Below, one piece after another: positions 8,658-17,404 of a DNA stretch of 36,284 bases (position 1 is its first letter; every line of letters starts with the position of its first letter). The stretch lies in the NCBI GenBank assembly GCA_021798975.1, contig JAJZBJ010000012.1:1-36284 (forward strand). The letters are read 5' to 3'. Source of the DNA: Bacillota bacterium. Its GTDB lineage: Bacteria > Bacillota > Sulfobacillia > Sulfobacillales > Sulfobacillaceae. The notes under the pieces are model-generated. The model was not told the origin of the DNA and did not search any database. It saw only the letters and a program-made list of their open reading frames with translations. The translations under genes and the position numbers were made by a program.

Positions 8658-8964
8658 TCTCCTCTTTTGGTATCGCCAAGAGTACAAGATTCCCCGTCAC
8701 GATCCGCGCTTGAACCTCACCCGCGAGGAATTGTGGGAAGAGTTTCGGGCGTGGCAAATCTTTCAGACACCCCCGCCCGAGGCCGAAACCGCCGCCGACG
8801 CGTGGATGGCCGAAGTCGAGGCGGGACGGGCCGATCCCGACGATGCGGAGGCGGAAGCCGCCTTCGTCGCGCACTGGGAGCAAGCGCATGGGGACGCGCA
8901 GGCCGAAGACTGGGAACCGGTGACGGAACCGCCGCCCCGGCGAGGAGGTGCAGACGCTGGATAA
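8604..8964 (+). CDS. Frameshifted C-terminal part of tail chaperone
   Basis: The frame running to the TAA at 8962-8964 encodes about 119 residues (VAHWHQTKEQQAEALGRSLL, then TREELWEEFRAWQIFQTPPP, then acidic AEAEAAFVAHWEQAHGDAQ). It has no start codon with a ribosome binding site in its coding-looking part; the only ATG in frame, at 8443, precedes an arginine- and tryptophan-rich shadow of the chaperone frame. It is therefore best read as the extension of the 8313 gene after a +1 shift, giving a fusion of about 216 residues (8313-8603 plus 8605-8964). The long form of such chaperones recruits tube and tape measure proteins during tail assembly. Confidence 0.6.
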
Positions 8965-11815
8965 CGAAATCAACATTCGTCCCCGGCTCGATGACACCGA
9001 TCTGAAGAAATTCGAGGGCCACCTCACCCTCATCGAACAACACATGAGTCGCATTGTGGGGCTCGCGGGGAAGATTCAGATCCCCGGCGGCGCCGGGGCG
9101 CCGAGTGGAGCCGGGAGCGGTGTCGCAGTTCCGACGGGGGGCGGCGGCACGAACGCCTCCGAACGCGCCACGCAATATGCGCAGGAACGGATGCCGTCGC
9201 GGGCGCAGACGGCGCACCGACGCACGGGCGTAGCGAATGCCTCCATGAACTCGGGGCAGTTCCTCACGAACTTCCAGAATGTGATTCAGCCCATCCTGCC
9301 GCAGTTGGATGCCATGATGGCCCAACCCGGCGGTCCCGGCAAGAGCGGCGCCAGCGCGTTGTTGCGCCAGCATTTGAGCCGCGTCCAGCGCATTGCGGCA
9401 CATCCCGCAGGGTCCACCGCCGAAAGCCAAGCCATTCTTGCGGCCAACCAAGCCACGGGCGTCGATCCGGGCGCTCTAGCCGCGGCAGCCGCGCAATACC
9501 GCGCCACCAATCCCACGCATGGATCGGTGATTAACGCCTATCTCAAGGCGCAACAGCAGGCGGCCAGCGGCTCGGGGAGCGGGGGGAGTGGCGGACTCGG
9601 CATCGTGAAGCAACTGGCCGGAGCGGCGGGCTTTGGCGGTATCGCGGGCGCGGCCGAACTGGGCGGTCTCGGCGCCGCAGCACTCGGCGTCGGTTTTGTG
9701 GCAAACCAGACCCGACAGGGCTGGTCCAACTACATGCAGCAAGGCACCGCGTTCAGCGCGTTGTCCAAGAGTGTCGGCACGTTGGGCGAGTCGTTTAACA
9801 CACTCCGCAACACCATCAACTCGACGTCGCTCGGCTTCGCGGAGACGATGCCGCAGATTACGCAAGCCTTCCAAGCGATGGCGCCCTACGTCGGCAATCT
9901 GGGCACGCGAGGCTTAGCACGGATGATGACCGCCTCGCAGGGCTTCGCGTTCGGCTACGGGCTCAATCCGGCGAGCACCGCGCAAGCCTTCGGCCAAGCG
10001 GCGCAAATCGGGATTTTGGGCACCAACAGCACGACCGGCCAAATGACCCCGGCCCAGTGGGCGGCGACGATTGCCAATGCGGTCAGTTCAGGCGGGATGC
10101 AGGGACGGCAAGGGCAAGTCTTGTCCGCCATGCTCGGCGTCAGCCAGCAAATTGCGCAACAGATTGCGGGCGCGCCCAACCAGACGCTGTTGGCGAGTAT
10201 CATGACGGGGCTGAATCAGTCCGGGAATCCGTTGCTCCAAGGCACCATGGGGGCGCAAATCCTCGGGAACATCAACCAGGGCATCCAGAACCCCGGGCTG
10301 GGGAATGCGGGGCAACTCTTCTCGTACCAAGCCCTCAACCCGAATGGGCAGTTGGGGTATTTCCAGACCAAATACCTGCAAGCGCAAGGCCTCAACGGCA
10401 TTAACCCCACCACGGGCGTCAGCAACTTCGCGGCGGAACTCCAACGCTTTCAGCGGATGCTGCCGGGCGGCAAGGTGCAGTTCACCAAAGACCGCTATGG
10501 CACCATCCCCACCGAGCAAACCGCCACGACGAGTGCGCTCTTGGGTCAGTTGTGGGGCCTCACGCAACCGCAAGCGTTGCAAGTCATGCAGGCCTTCAAC
10601 GGACAATCGCTCAGCACCGTCAACCGCACCACGCAGTTGGCCCAACAATGGGGTGGCCCCAATGCCTTGCAACACCTCCTGAAAACGGGTGGTATGAACG
10701 TGTTTGCCGGGATTGCCAATGCGACGGGCGTGGGCGGCAAGAATGGGCTCAATGCGTTGGCGCACCAAGTGACCGGCACCCTGCACGGGCATGTGTCGTC
10801 CCGGTTCTATGCGCTCGAAAAGCAGTATCAACACCTCGGGGCACTCCATCCCACGAGCGCAAAGCAAGCCGGGATGATCCAGCATCAACGGGCGCAGGAT
10901 TTCACGCAGATGCAGCAAGCGCTAGGCAAGAGTGTCCTTGGAGGGCCGACCCTCCAGACCAGCATGGATAAGTTAAATAGTACGGTGGCGAAAAACACCG
11001 CAGCATGGGCGAAGGTCGCCAAGCAACTCCAACCGATCGTCGAATTCCTGCAGAAGGGTTCCGCGAGTCTCGGCAATAGCACGGGAACCGTTTTGCATAA
11101 TCTCCTCCACGGGGGGTGGATGAACGGACTCGTCACGGGGCATATGGGAGCCACGACCGCCTACACCATTCCCGGCTTACCGCAGTCCACCAGTGCCGGC
11201 GGTCTCAGCGCCACGCTGGCGAGTTTTGTCCAAGGGAACCAGCAAGGCACGTTTGTGTCCGTGTTGCGGCAGATGCTCACCGGGAGCTCGAGCGGCGGAT
11301 CGAGTCCGTACCAGAATACGAGCTTTGTCACGCCGGGTGGCGGGGGGCCGACGAGCGCACAGCAAGCGGCGTTCGTCAAAAAGATGATGCCGTACGCGCA
11401 AAAGGACGCCCGGGCTACGGGGCTGCCCACGAACTTCTTCCTGACCCAGTGGGCGGATGAGAGCGCGTTTGGGACCTCCACGGCGGCGCAGCGGAACAAC
11501 AATTTCGCAGGCATCAAGCCGTGGGCCGGGGCTCATGCGGGGCCGGACAGCAAGTATGCCGGCTATAGCTCGCTGAATGCGTTTGCCCAAGGCGTGGCGA
11601 AATTCTACGAAGGCAACAGCAACTATCAAGGGCTCCTGCAAGCCGCGCAACACGGGGCGTCCACCCCGCAACTCCTGCAGATGCTGGGGCAGACCGGCTA
11701 CGCGAGCAGTCCGGACTATGGGCAAACCTTGGTCAGCCTGTTGAGCGAGATTCGGAACCTCCTGCGCAACGGCAGTCCAAACGCCCTACGCTTGCCCAGT
11801 CTCACCGGCATTTAG
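8948..11815 (+). CDS. Tape measure protein with C-terminal GH73 domain
   Basis: About 955 residues, the longest gene in the tail operon. It sets tail length and is ejected during infection. An N-terminal soluble part is followed by a Gly/Ala hydrophobic segment around residues 215-250 (AGAAGFGGIAGAAELGGLG), then long helical and Gln-rich repeats. Residues about 805-945 form a glucosaminidase (GH73)-type domain: FFLTQWADESAFGTS with likely catalytic Glu838, followed by NNFAGIKPW. This would cut peptidoglycan during entry. The start is uncertain: GTG at 8948 overlaps the AGGAGG itself, whereas CTG at 8957 sits at ideal distance behind it. The gene overlaps the chaperone end by 17 bases and the convergent leftward gene by four. 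Confidence 0.88.
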   Translation: MQTLDNEINIRPRLDDTDLKKFEGHLTLIEQHMSRIVGLAGKIQIPGGAGAPSGAGSGVAVPTGGGGTNASERATQYAQERMPSRAQTAHRRTGVANASMNSGQFLTNFQNVIQPILPQLDAMMAQPGGPGKSGASALLRQHLSRVQRIAAHPAGSTAESQAILAANQATGVDPGALAAAAAQYRATNPTHGSVINAYLKAQQQAASGSGSGGSGGLGIVKQLAGAAGFGGIAGAAELGGLGAAALGVGFVANQTRQGWSNYMQQGTAFSALSKSVGTLGESFNTLRNTINSTSLGFAETMPQITQAFQAMAPYVGNLGTRGLARMMTASQGFAFGYGLNPASTAQAFGQAAQIGILGTNSTTGQMTPAQWAATIANAVSSGGMQGRQGQVLSAMLGVSQQIAQQIAGAPNQTLLASIMTGLNQSGNPLLQGTMGAQILGNINQGIQNPGLGNAGQLFSYQALNPNGQLGYFQTKYLQAQGLNGINPTTGVSNFAAELQRFQRMLPGGKVQFTKDRYGTIPTEQTATTSALLGQLWGLTQPQALQVMQAFNGQSLSTVNRTTQLAQQWGGPNALQHLLKTGGMNVFAGIANATGVGGKNGLNALAHQVTGTLHGHVSSRFYALEKQYQHLGALHPTSAKQAGMIQHQRAQDFTQMQQALGKSVLGGPTLQTSMDKLNSTVAKNTAAWAKVAKQLQPIVEFLQKGSASLGNSTGTVLHNLLHGGWMNGLVTGHMGATTAYTIPGLPQSTSAGGLSATLASFVQGNQQGTFVSVLRQMLTGSSSGGSSPYQNTSFVTPGGGGPTSAQQAAFVKKMMPYAQKDARATGLPTNFFLTQWADESAFGTSTAAQRNNNFAGIKPWAGAHAGPDSKYAGYSSLNAFAQGVAKFYEGNSNYQGLLQAAQHGASTPQLLQMLGQTGYASSPDYGQTLVSLLSEIRNLLRNGSPNALRLPSLTGI

Positions 11816-12132
11816 CCCTGTTCAGGCGACTGCGCGGGGGCCCGGGATTCCTCCGGTGACGGGGTGGACAAATCCCGCTGACAATGCGGACAGACGGTCG
11901 CGCCCTGCCGGACGGGCTCTTGGCAAAAGGGACACGCGAAGCCGTGCCGCAAGGCCTCGGCGCGCCGGCCTTCGGCGGTTGGGGGAATGAGGGCGATGAT
12001 CAAGAGGCCCAGCCAACCCAGGAGCACGCCAAGAGTCAGGCCCAGCCCTTGGCGGCCCTTCTGACTGCCGACCCAACCCGCGAGCGTGAGCGGGGTAATC
12101 CACAAGAGAATAATGACCATGAGCGTAGCCAT
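11812..12132 (-). CDS. Small membrane protein with C-terminal zinc ribbon (A)
   Basis: 106 residues on the minus strand, with AAAGGA seven bases before ATG. Two hydrophobic segments (TLMVIILLWITPLTLAGWV and LGLTLGVLLGWLGLLIIAL) are joined by a short basic loop, then a cytoplasmic-type zinc ribbon CPFCQEPVRQGATVCPHCQ. The stop overlaps the stop of the tape measure gene. It is the last of three leftward genes that interrupt the rightward tail operon. The family of superinfection or regulatory role is not known to me; the layout resembles prophage 'moron' genes expressed independently. The zinc ribbon and membrane segments are seen directly. Confidence 0.75.
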   Translation of the reverse strand: MATLMVIILLWITPLTLAGWVGSQKGRQGLGLTLGVLLGWLGLLIIALIPPTAEGRRAEALRHGFACPFCQEPVRQGATVCPHCQRDLSTPSPEESRAPAQSPEQG

Positions 12133-12157
12133 GAACGATTCCTTTCGTGGGCGTAGT

Positions 12158-12610
12158 TTAGTTCAGGGGACTCCAGACCCACGCCTGACCGGTCCACTCC
12201 CAGGCATGCGCCATCCAGGTGGTCAGCCACGTGTGCAGTTGCGCGTTGTCGGCGACGGTCAGCACCAAGGGCGGCAAATCGGTGGTATGAATCAGCACGC
12301 CATTCGGATGCCCGTGGATCGCGAGGATCCCTTCCCAGCGGCACCAGATGGTGCCGGAGGGGCCGAGCCATTGCCATTGGTCACCCAGACACCGCAGTTG
12401 CCCGGCCCCTTGATGCCGCAGGGGTCCCGCGTGGCTGAACCAGAGCGTGGCCACGGCTTCGTACCAACAGCCATCGGGTTGCGCGGGGAGCGGCATCGGC
12501 AACGGGTCGGGCGGCGTCGTGGGCCACCGACCGCCCGCATGCCATAAGCGCGGGCGACGCGCAACCGCCCAGACCCAAAAAGCGATCCCAAAAACGATCA
12601 GCCATATCAT
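12158..12610 (-). CDS. Single-pass membrane protein of unknown function
   Basis: 150 residues on the minus strand from the ATG at 12610, which overlaps the upstream gene's TGA as ATGA. No Shine-Dalgarno is visible, so translation is probably coupled to the preceding gene. An N-terminal membrane anchor (MIWLIVFGIAFWVWAVARR) is followed by a soluble domain rich in Trp and with paired elements such as GCWYEAVATLWFSHAG and QWQWLGPSGTIWCRWEGILA, suggesting a beta-barrel or PH-like fold; it ends in WMAHAWEWTGQAWVWSPLN. I recognise no family. An upstream extension in frame to 12850 reads like the shadow of the neighbouring gene. Confidence 0.65.
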   Translation of the reverse strand: MIWLIVFGIAFWVWAVARRPRLWHAGGRWPTTPPDPLPMPLPAQPDGCWYEAVATLWFSHAGPLRHQGAGQLRCLGDQWQWLGPSGTIWCRWEGILAIHGHPNGVLIHTTDLPPLVLTVADNAQLHTWLTTWMAHAWEWTGQAWVWSPLN

Positions 12611-12879
12611 GCGGAGGGCGCCGTGAACGGGTCGTTCTGCTGACAATACGCACAACGGCGGGCGTTGTCGGGGATCCGCATCCGGCAATACTCGCAGAGG
12701 CGGGAGCGACCCAGGGGGAGCGCTAACCAGACGAGCGTGGAGAGCAAGCCAAACACGATGCCGGAGACGATGCCTTCGCCAATGGAGTGCCGTCGCCGGA
12801 TCGCAATTTGGGTATTCAAGACCAGACTCAAGAGGACACTGATGAGCCACAGCACCAACATCCGAACCCCTCGCTTCAT
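12607..12879 (-). CDS. Small membrane protein with C-terminal zinc ribbon (B)
   Basis: 90 residues from ATG 12879, or 84 from ATG 12861, which has GAGGGG five bases upstream and is my slightly preferred start. Two hydrophobic segments (MLVLWLISVLLSLVLN and GIVSGIVFGLLSTLVWLALP) precede CEYCRMRIPDNARRCAYCQ, the same two-helix plus zinc-ribbon plan as the protein at 11812-12132, so the pair may act as a hetero-complex or be old duplicates. It is the first gene of the leftward set. No convincing promoter is visible between it and the rightward hub gene at 12955. Confidence 0.7.
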   Translation of the reverse strand: MKRGVRMLVLWLISVLLSLVLNTQIAIRRRHSIGEGIVSGIVFGLLSTLVWLALPLGRSRLCEYCRMRIPDNARRCAYCQQNDPFTAPSA

Positions 12880-12954
12880 CCCATGTTCTGACGACAGTGT
12901 ATCAAATAGGGGCGTCGTGCGCGAAGCCGCTGAGGCCAAATGTGAGGTGACAGC

Positions 12955-14418
12955 ATGGCGCAGGTTGCGCAATACCGTGTGCAAGTCGATGTCCAAGCGT
13001 GGACCCCGCAAGGGGCGTATTACCACCAAGATTTGATGGGCGATCTGAAGACCATCCAGACGAGCAAGACCACCAGCCAGCCCTATGGCACCTTTGCCTT
13101 GACCTTCACCATGCGGGAGGATCAGGGGGGATCGTGGGCGGATAAACTCCCGTTCCGGACGTATGTGGAGATGCGGGCGGGGATTGGGAACGGGACGCCG
13201 CCCATTCTCATGCGCGGGTTCGTGGATGCCCCGGGGCAAACGCTCCAGATGCCCGCCTATCCCCAAGGCCCCCAACGGGAAGTCACGGTGAGCGGGCGCG
13301 ACATGGGCGCAATTCTGGCGGATTGGCAAGTGCTGTATTTGTGGGGCATCGACCCGATGAGCACCTACCTCCGGGCGAATTTGCCGGGTGGGAGCGATGC
13401 GCTCTCCCATCAACTGGGGGTCGACGTGCAACAAGCCGATCCGAATACGCTCTTGAGCGCGTTCGTCAACACGTTAGTGAATCAGGGCGCGGTCGGCGGC
13501 CTACAGGCTGTGATGCCGCGTGTCCCGGCGTTTGTGCCCACGTTGACAATTCCGAATGCCTACCAGATCAATTTCCTCTCCCTGCAGCCGTGGCAAGGAT
13601 CCTACAGCAATTTTCTCGACTATTTTGCGTCGCCGCCGTGGGGCGAAGATTTCGTCTTGGACGAAGAGGCCGGCCCGGCGCTCATTGTGCGCCAGACGCC
13701 CTACAAAAACTTCACGACCGGCCAGTATCCCTTGCGTTACAACGGCAGACCCGAGGCATTGGGCTTCTTCCCCGACGTGATGTTGGCGGCCGGGGATGTG
13801 ACCGCGCATGACATCACCATTAACGGGGCCAACCAGTTGTACACCTACTACAGCACGACGCCGGACTTGGCCAGCTCGCTGGGGCAAAGTTACGCGCAGT
13901 TCTTTTATGTCAGTCAGACGCCGTTGTACTACGTCAATAGTCAAGACCAGACGGTCAGTACGCACCACGTCACACTACCCACCGGATCGTCGGCGCAAGG
14001 CGTGCAGGAGCAAACCAGTCCTAGTCAAGCGCAGGTGGTGGGCAGCAATCCCTACTACGATGTGGCCAAGGCGAAAATTTGGGGCATCCGGCCGCTGCAG
14101 CTCACCACCCCTTGGGTGTCGACGCTCCAGCAGACCTTTGGACCGGACGCTCAAAAGCAAGTAGCCGACATGAATACGTGGCTCTATGCCGTGTTCGGGG
14201 ACAACGACAAGTTTAGTGCCGGGACCATTACCTGCCACGGCTTTCCCTCCGCGAAGGTCGGGCGCTATGTGGTGGTGGAACCCGGGACCATTACCAGCGA
14301 TCCCAACCCGTGGGAAGGCTACCTGCAATCCGTAGACTCGCAAATCGACATTTACTCCAACAATGCCACGTGGACGATGGATCTGGGCGTCATCCGGGGG
14401 AGGGTACGCACATCATGA
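12955..14418 (+). CDS. Baseplate hub protein (gp27/XkdQ-like)
   Basis: 487 residues; TGAGGTGA lies four to six bases before ATG. It opens with an immunoglobulin-like strand pattern (YRVQVDVQAWTPQGAYYHQD, then GTFALTFTMREDQG, YVEMRAG, LMRGFVD, EVTVSGRDMGAILADW), the first tube-like domain of hub proteins that carry the spike. A long middle part (NFLDYFASPPWGEDFVLDEE) and a C-terminal second tube-like domain (FSAGTITCHGFPSAKVGRYV) complete the gp27 plan. It resumes the rightward tail order after the leftward insertion, and ends in an ATGA overlap with the spike gene. Confidence 0.8.
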   Translation: MAQVAQYRVQVDVQAWTPQGAYYHQDLMGDLKTIQTSKTTSQPYGTFALTFTMREDQGGSWADKLPFRTYVEMRAGIGNGTPPILMRGFVDAPGQTLQMPAYPQGPQREVTVSGRDMGAILADWQVLYLWGIDPMSTYLRANLPGGSDALSHQLGVDVQQADPNTLLSAFVNTLVNQGAVGGLQAVMPRVPAFVPTLTIPNAYQINFLSLQPWQGSYSNFLDYFASPPWGEDFVLDEEAGPALIVRQTPYKNFTTGQYPLRYNGRPEALGFFPDVMLAAGDVTAHDITINGANQLYTYYSTTPDLASSLGQSYAQFFYVSQTPLYYVNSQDQTVSTHHVTLPTGSSAQGVQEQTSPSQAQVVGSNPYYDVAKAKIWGIRPLQLTTPWVSTLQQTFGPDAQKQVADMNTWLYAVFGDNDKFSAGTITCHGFPSAKVGRYVVVEPGTITSDPNPWEGYLQSVDSQIDIYSNNATWTMDLGVIRGRVRTS

Positions 14419-15158
14419 TCGACCACGCCCTCGCGAAAGCTCAGGCCCGGAATCCCTATCGCAAGCAACCGGGGGCCGTCCTGCTCTGGGGCAAAGTCTC
14501 GGCGCGGCATCCCGCCGAAGGCACCGTGGATGTCACGCTGGACCACGGGAGCATTTTGCCACACGTGCCGGTCTTACCGCAACTGGTCGGCACGCTGACG
14601 GGATCGAGCTACTTGCCCAAAACGGACCCGGTCCAACCGCAACAGACGCCACAAGGTCCGTATGGCTTGCCGACGCCGAATCCGGATCCGACCGCCAATG
14701 AGTTGTACGCCGTGGTGGCGTGGCTTGAAGGCTCGGGGCGGCAGCCCGTCGTGGTGGGCTTTCTGCCGCCGACGACCCCAGCGCCCGCCTGGCTCCCGCA
14801 ACAGCCCGGCTGGCAGGTCCGCCGCCATGAATCGGGCCAATGGGAAGCGATTGATCCGGACGGCAACCTGACGTTGGGGTGGCCCGATGGATCGACGCTC
14901 ACCGTCACGACCGGCAGCGGCCCGGCGGTGCCCGCGACGGACATCAATCCCGCATGGCCGAGTGCGAGCGGATCGGATGTGCAAGTGCATCTCCACCTCG
15001 CCGGCGGCGCGACCATCGACGTGGTGGGGAATACCATCACCCTCAATGGCGGCACAGCGGGGGTGGCGCGGGTGGGGGATACGGTGCAGGTCGTGATTAG
15101 TGGGACCGTCTATGAAGGCACGATTACCAGCGGGTCCAACACCGTGAAATCCGGCTAG
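14415..15158 (+). CDS. Baseplate spike protein (gpV/gp5-like)
   Basis: 247 residues from the ATG at 14415, which overlaps the hub stop as ATGA. The N-terminal OB-fold is visible (AVLLWGKVSARHPAEGTVDV, then HVPVLPQLVG). The middle is a linker with WLEGSGRQPVVVGFLPP, and the C-terminus is a beta-helix-like repeat (GGATIDVVGNTITLNGGTAG) as in the piercing needle of gpV spikes. The spike plugs the hub and punctures the envelope. I see no terminal metal-binding HxH tip. Confidence 0.8.
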   Translation: MIDHALAKAQARNPYRKQPGAVLLWGKVSARHPAEGTVDVTLDHGSILPHVPVLPQLVGTLTGSSYLPKTDPVQPQQTPQGPYGLPTPNPDPTANELYAVVAWLEGSGRQPVVVGFLPPTTPAPAWLPQQPGWQVRRHESGQWEAIDPDGNLTLGWPDGSTLTVTTGSGPAVPATDINPAWPSASGSDVQVHLHLAGGATIDVVGNTITLNGGTAGVARVGDTVQVVISGTVYEGTITSGSNTVKSG

Positions 15159-15170
15159 GAGGGGATCATC

Positions 15171-15989
15171 ATGGCGTATGTGCCGCCCCACGCGCAAGCG
15201 GGCAAACGGTGCTGGATCCTCGTCTGGCCCGGCACCCCGAATCAAGACGGCTTCCACCAACCCGGCGCGCATTGGCTCTATCTGCCGCTGAATCCGGACT
15301 TGCAGTTTACGCGGGCGATTCGCACCACGGCCACGCAGACCATTCAGGGCGCGTACATCGACAACTTTGGCCTCGGCATCGGGCAACTGACCTTGACCGG
15401 GCATACGGGCTGGCAACGCGGGCAGGGGAGCTATAACGGGCAACCGGTGGATGGGTGGGAAGCCTATCAGGCGTTGTGGTATGACATCATCGACTACTAT
15501 TTCGCGCTCCAGAGTGCGCAAGCCACGCAACCGCCGCAGGTGACCATGCAGTTCTCGAACGACGTGGACGCACTGTTTTTGACCGTCGTCCCGACGAGCC
15601 AACCGAATCCCAAGACCCTCCTGCGGTCGAAGACGAAGCCCTATCTCTACCAATATGCGCTCTCGTTCTACGTGGTGAGCGACAACAACCACCCAGGCGC
15701 CGTCTCGCCGATTGCGGACCCGATTGACCCGCTCATTCAGGTGAGCCCGGGCCTGGCGATTTCGGATACCGTGGTGAACCTCGGGCCGTCCCCGGTCGCG
15801 ACCGCATTGCCGGGCCAAGCGCTGCACTATACCGTGCAAGCGGGCGATACCCTATCCGGCATTGCCGTGAAGTTTGGGGCGCAGAACCTGATCGCCGCCG
15901 AAAACGCCATCGCGCAGGCCAGCGGGGTGGCGAACGTCAACTTGATCTGGGCGGGGCAGGTTCTCACGATCCCGCAACCATTGCCGTAG
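15171..15989 (+). CDS. Baseplate protein with C-terminal LysM domain (XkdP/gp53-like)
   Basis: 272 residues with AGGAGGGG before ATG. The N-terminal two-thirds is a mixed fold with many aromatic residues (WILVWPGTPNQDGFHQPG, WEAYQALWYDIIDYYFAL). Residues about 219-270 form a LysM domain (HYTVQAGDTLSGIAVKFGAQ ... IWAGQVLTIP), which binds peptidoglycan or, in myovirus baseplates, fixes the hub to the tube. The combination and position match the XkdP-type protein of Bacillus phage-like tails. No catalytic motif is visible. Confidence 0.75.
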   Translation: MAYVPPHAQAGKRCWILVWPGTPNQDGFHQPGAHWLYLPLNPDLQFTRAIRTTATQTIQGAYIDNFGLGIGQLTLTGHTGWQRGQGSYNGQPVDGWEAYQALWYDIIDYYFALQSAQATQPPQVTMQFSNDVDALFLTVVPTSQPNPKTLLRSKTKPYLYQYALSFYVVSDNNHPGAVSPIADPIDPLIQVSPGLAISDTVVNLGPSPVATALPGQALHYTVQAGDTLSGIAVKFGAQNLIAAENAIAQASGVANVNLIWAGQVLTIPQPLP

Positions 15990-16000
15990 GAGGTGGTGCC

Positions 16001-17392
16001 ATGCTCGCGCATCCGACCCCGGCGCAAGCCTTCGCGCAACGGGCGCAACGGCAGGCGGTGTATTTCGCCGCGCATCCGGTCTGGCAGGCGTGGCGTGTGA
16101 CGGGAGCGACCCTCTGGACGACCGCGCCGACGCTCGACAGTGCGGGCCTTCTCTTAGCCGCGCAGATTCACAAAGTCGCCGCCTGGGTGCTGGATCGGGC
16201 GTTCGCCAATGCGCCCCAAGACGTGGGCCTCTGGACGGTCCTCGGCCCGGCGGTCAGCGCCGCGTGGCGGCAATGGCGCACGCTTGCCCGGTTGTCCGTG
16301 GCGCCCACGCCCACGCAGACCTTGCGGCTGAGCCCGGGGGCCCAAGGGGCCTTGCAAGCCTTGCTGGCGTGGGATCCGGTCTTGAACCAGCAGGCCCCGG
16401 CGTCCCCGGAAGCGGCGTTGGTGGCCGTGTGCCAAGGGCTGGCGGTCGTCCCGGCGCAGAATCCCACGACCACGACCGCCCCCAGTGTGCGGCTCCATGT
16501 GCTGACCGATCAGGACACGCTCCTGACGCTGGCGAGCCACTATCTCGGCAACCCCGAGTTGTGGCCGACGATCCGGGCGCTGAACCAACTCCGCGCCCCC
16601 TATATTTCCCCGCGCCTGTGGGACCAATATGGGCCGCCAGTCGCGGCCTTTGAATTGACGAACGCGGCCAGCGCCAATCCCTTTGTCGCGGCCCCCGTGG
16701 TGACAGCGGGCGCGACCACCGTGACGCTCCCGGGTGTGCCGGGGCCCCTCGCCAATCCGGGCACCGTGATCGTGCTCGAGCAATGGACCTCCACGGGACG
16801 CCAGCAGGAAGCCCACGCTATCCAGTCCTACGAGCCGGACACCTTTGTGGCCACGTTGACGGAGGCGGTGACCAACAGCTACGGCGTGGGCGCGCTCATG
16901 AGCCTCAACCTCAACCCGGCGCAGTTGACCACGCAGGTGCTGGCCCCGGGCCAAACGATCCAAATCCCGCTCTCGGGGCAGCCGACGTCGGCGCAGTTGA
17001 CGGACCCGCAAGACCCGCTGGGCACCGACCTCTACGTGGACGCGCAGGGCTTTCTGGCGCTGACCGAGACGGGGGATGTGATGACGGCCACGGGGGTGCA
17101 AAATCTCGCGGGGGCGCTCACACGCCGGTTGGATAGTGCGCTGGGGAGTCTCCCACTCCATCCCACGACCTACGGGAGCGGACTGCCGGGGATGGTGGGG
17201 CAACCGATGATCGGCTCACACATTCTCTCCGGCTATGTGCGCACGGCGCTCTTGCAGGATCCCCGCGTGACGAGTGTGCCGACCGTCACGGTGCAACAAC
17301 AAGGCACGACCTGGGTGATTGTGGCCCACTGTTTGGTGCGGAGTGTGCCATCGCCCATTCCGGTGACGACCACCTTTATCCAAGCCAGTTAG
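16001..17392 (+). CDS. LysM and gp25-like baseplate wedge fusion
   Basis: 463 residues with AGGAGGTGG before ATG. An Ala-rich helical N-terminus is followed at about 164-205 by a LysM-like segment (HVLTDQDTLLTLASHYLGN, then ALNQLRAPYISP). After a beta-rich middle, residues about 340-445 match the gp25/XkdS-type wedge: DLYVDAQGFLALTETGDVMT, then NLAGALTRRLDSALGSLPLH and YVRTALLQDPRVTSV. gp25-like proteins start sheath polymerisation on the baseplate. In many phages the two parts are separate genes, so this looks like a fusion. It lies directly before gpJ, as gp25 usually does. Confidence 0.75.
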   Translation: MLAHPTPAQAFAQRAQRQAVYFAAHPVWQAWRVTGATLWTTAPTLDSAGLLLAAQIHKVAAWVLDRAFANAPQDVGLWTVLGPAVSAAWRQWRTLARLSVAPTPTQTLRLSPGAQGALQALLAWDPVLNQQAPASPEAALVAVCQGLAVVPAQNPTTTTAPSVRLHVLTDQDTLLTLASHYLGNPELWPTIRALNQLRAPYISPRLWDQYGPPVAAFELTNAASANPFVAAPVVTAGATTVTLPGVPGPLANPGTVIVLEQWTSTGRQQEAHAIQSYEPDTFVATLTEAVTNSYGVGALMSLNLNPAQLTTQVLAPGQTIQIPLSGQPTSAQLTDPQDPLGTDLYVDAQGFLALTETGDVMTATGVQNLAGALTRRLDSALGSLPLHPTTYGSGLPGMVGQPMIGSHILSGYVRTALLQDPRVTSVPTVTVQQQGTTWVIVAHCLVRSVPSPIPVTTTFIQAS

Positions 17393-17404
17393 GGAGGGAC
17401 GTGT

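Noticed and set aside
8590-8660. Classic -1 slippery heptamer in the chaperone overlap
   Set aside because: A -1 shift leads to the wrong frame; the required shift is +1 or -2.
12086-12547. Rightward open frame across the leftward membrane cassette
   Set aside because: Composition is Pro/Arg/Gly-rich with no motif. The minus-strand reading gives membrane helices and zinc ribbons with a proper ribosome binding site for 12132.
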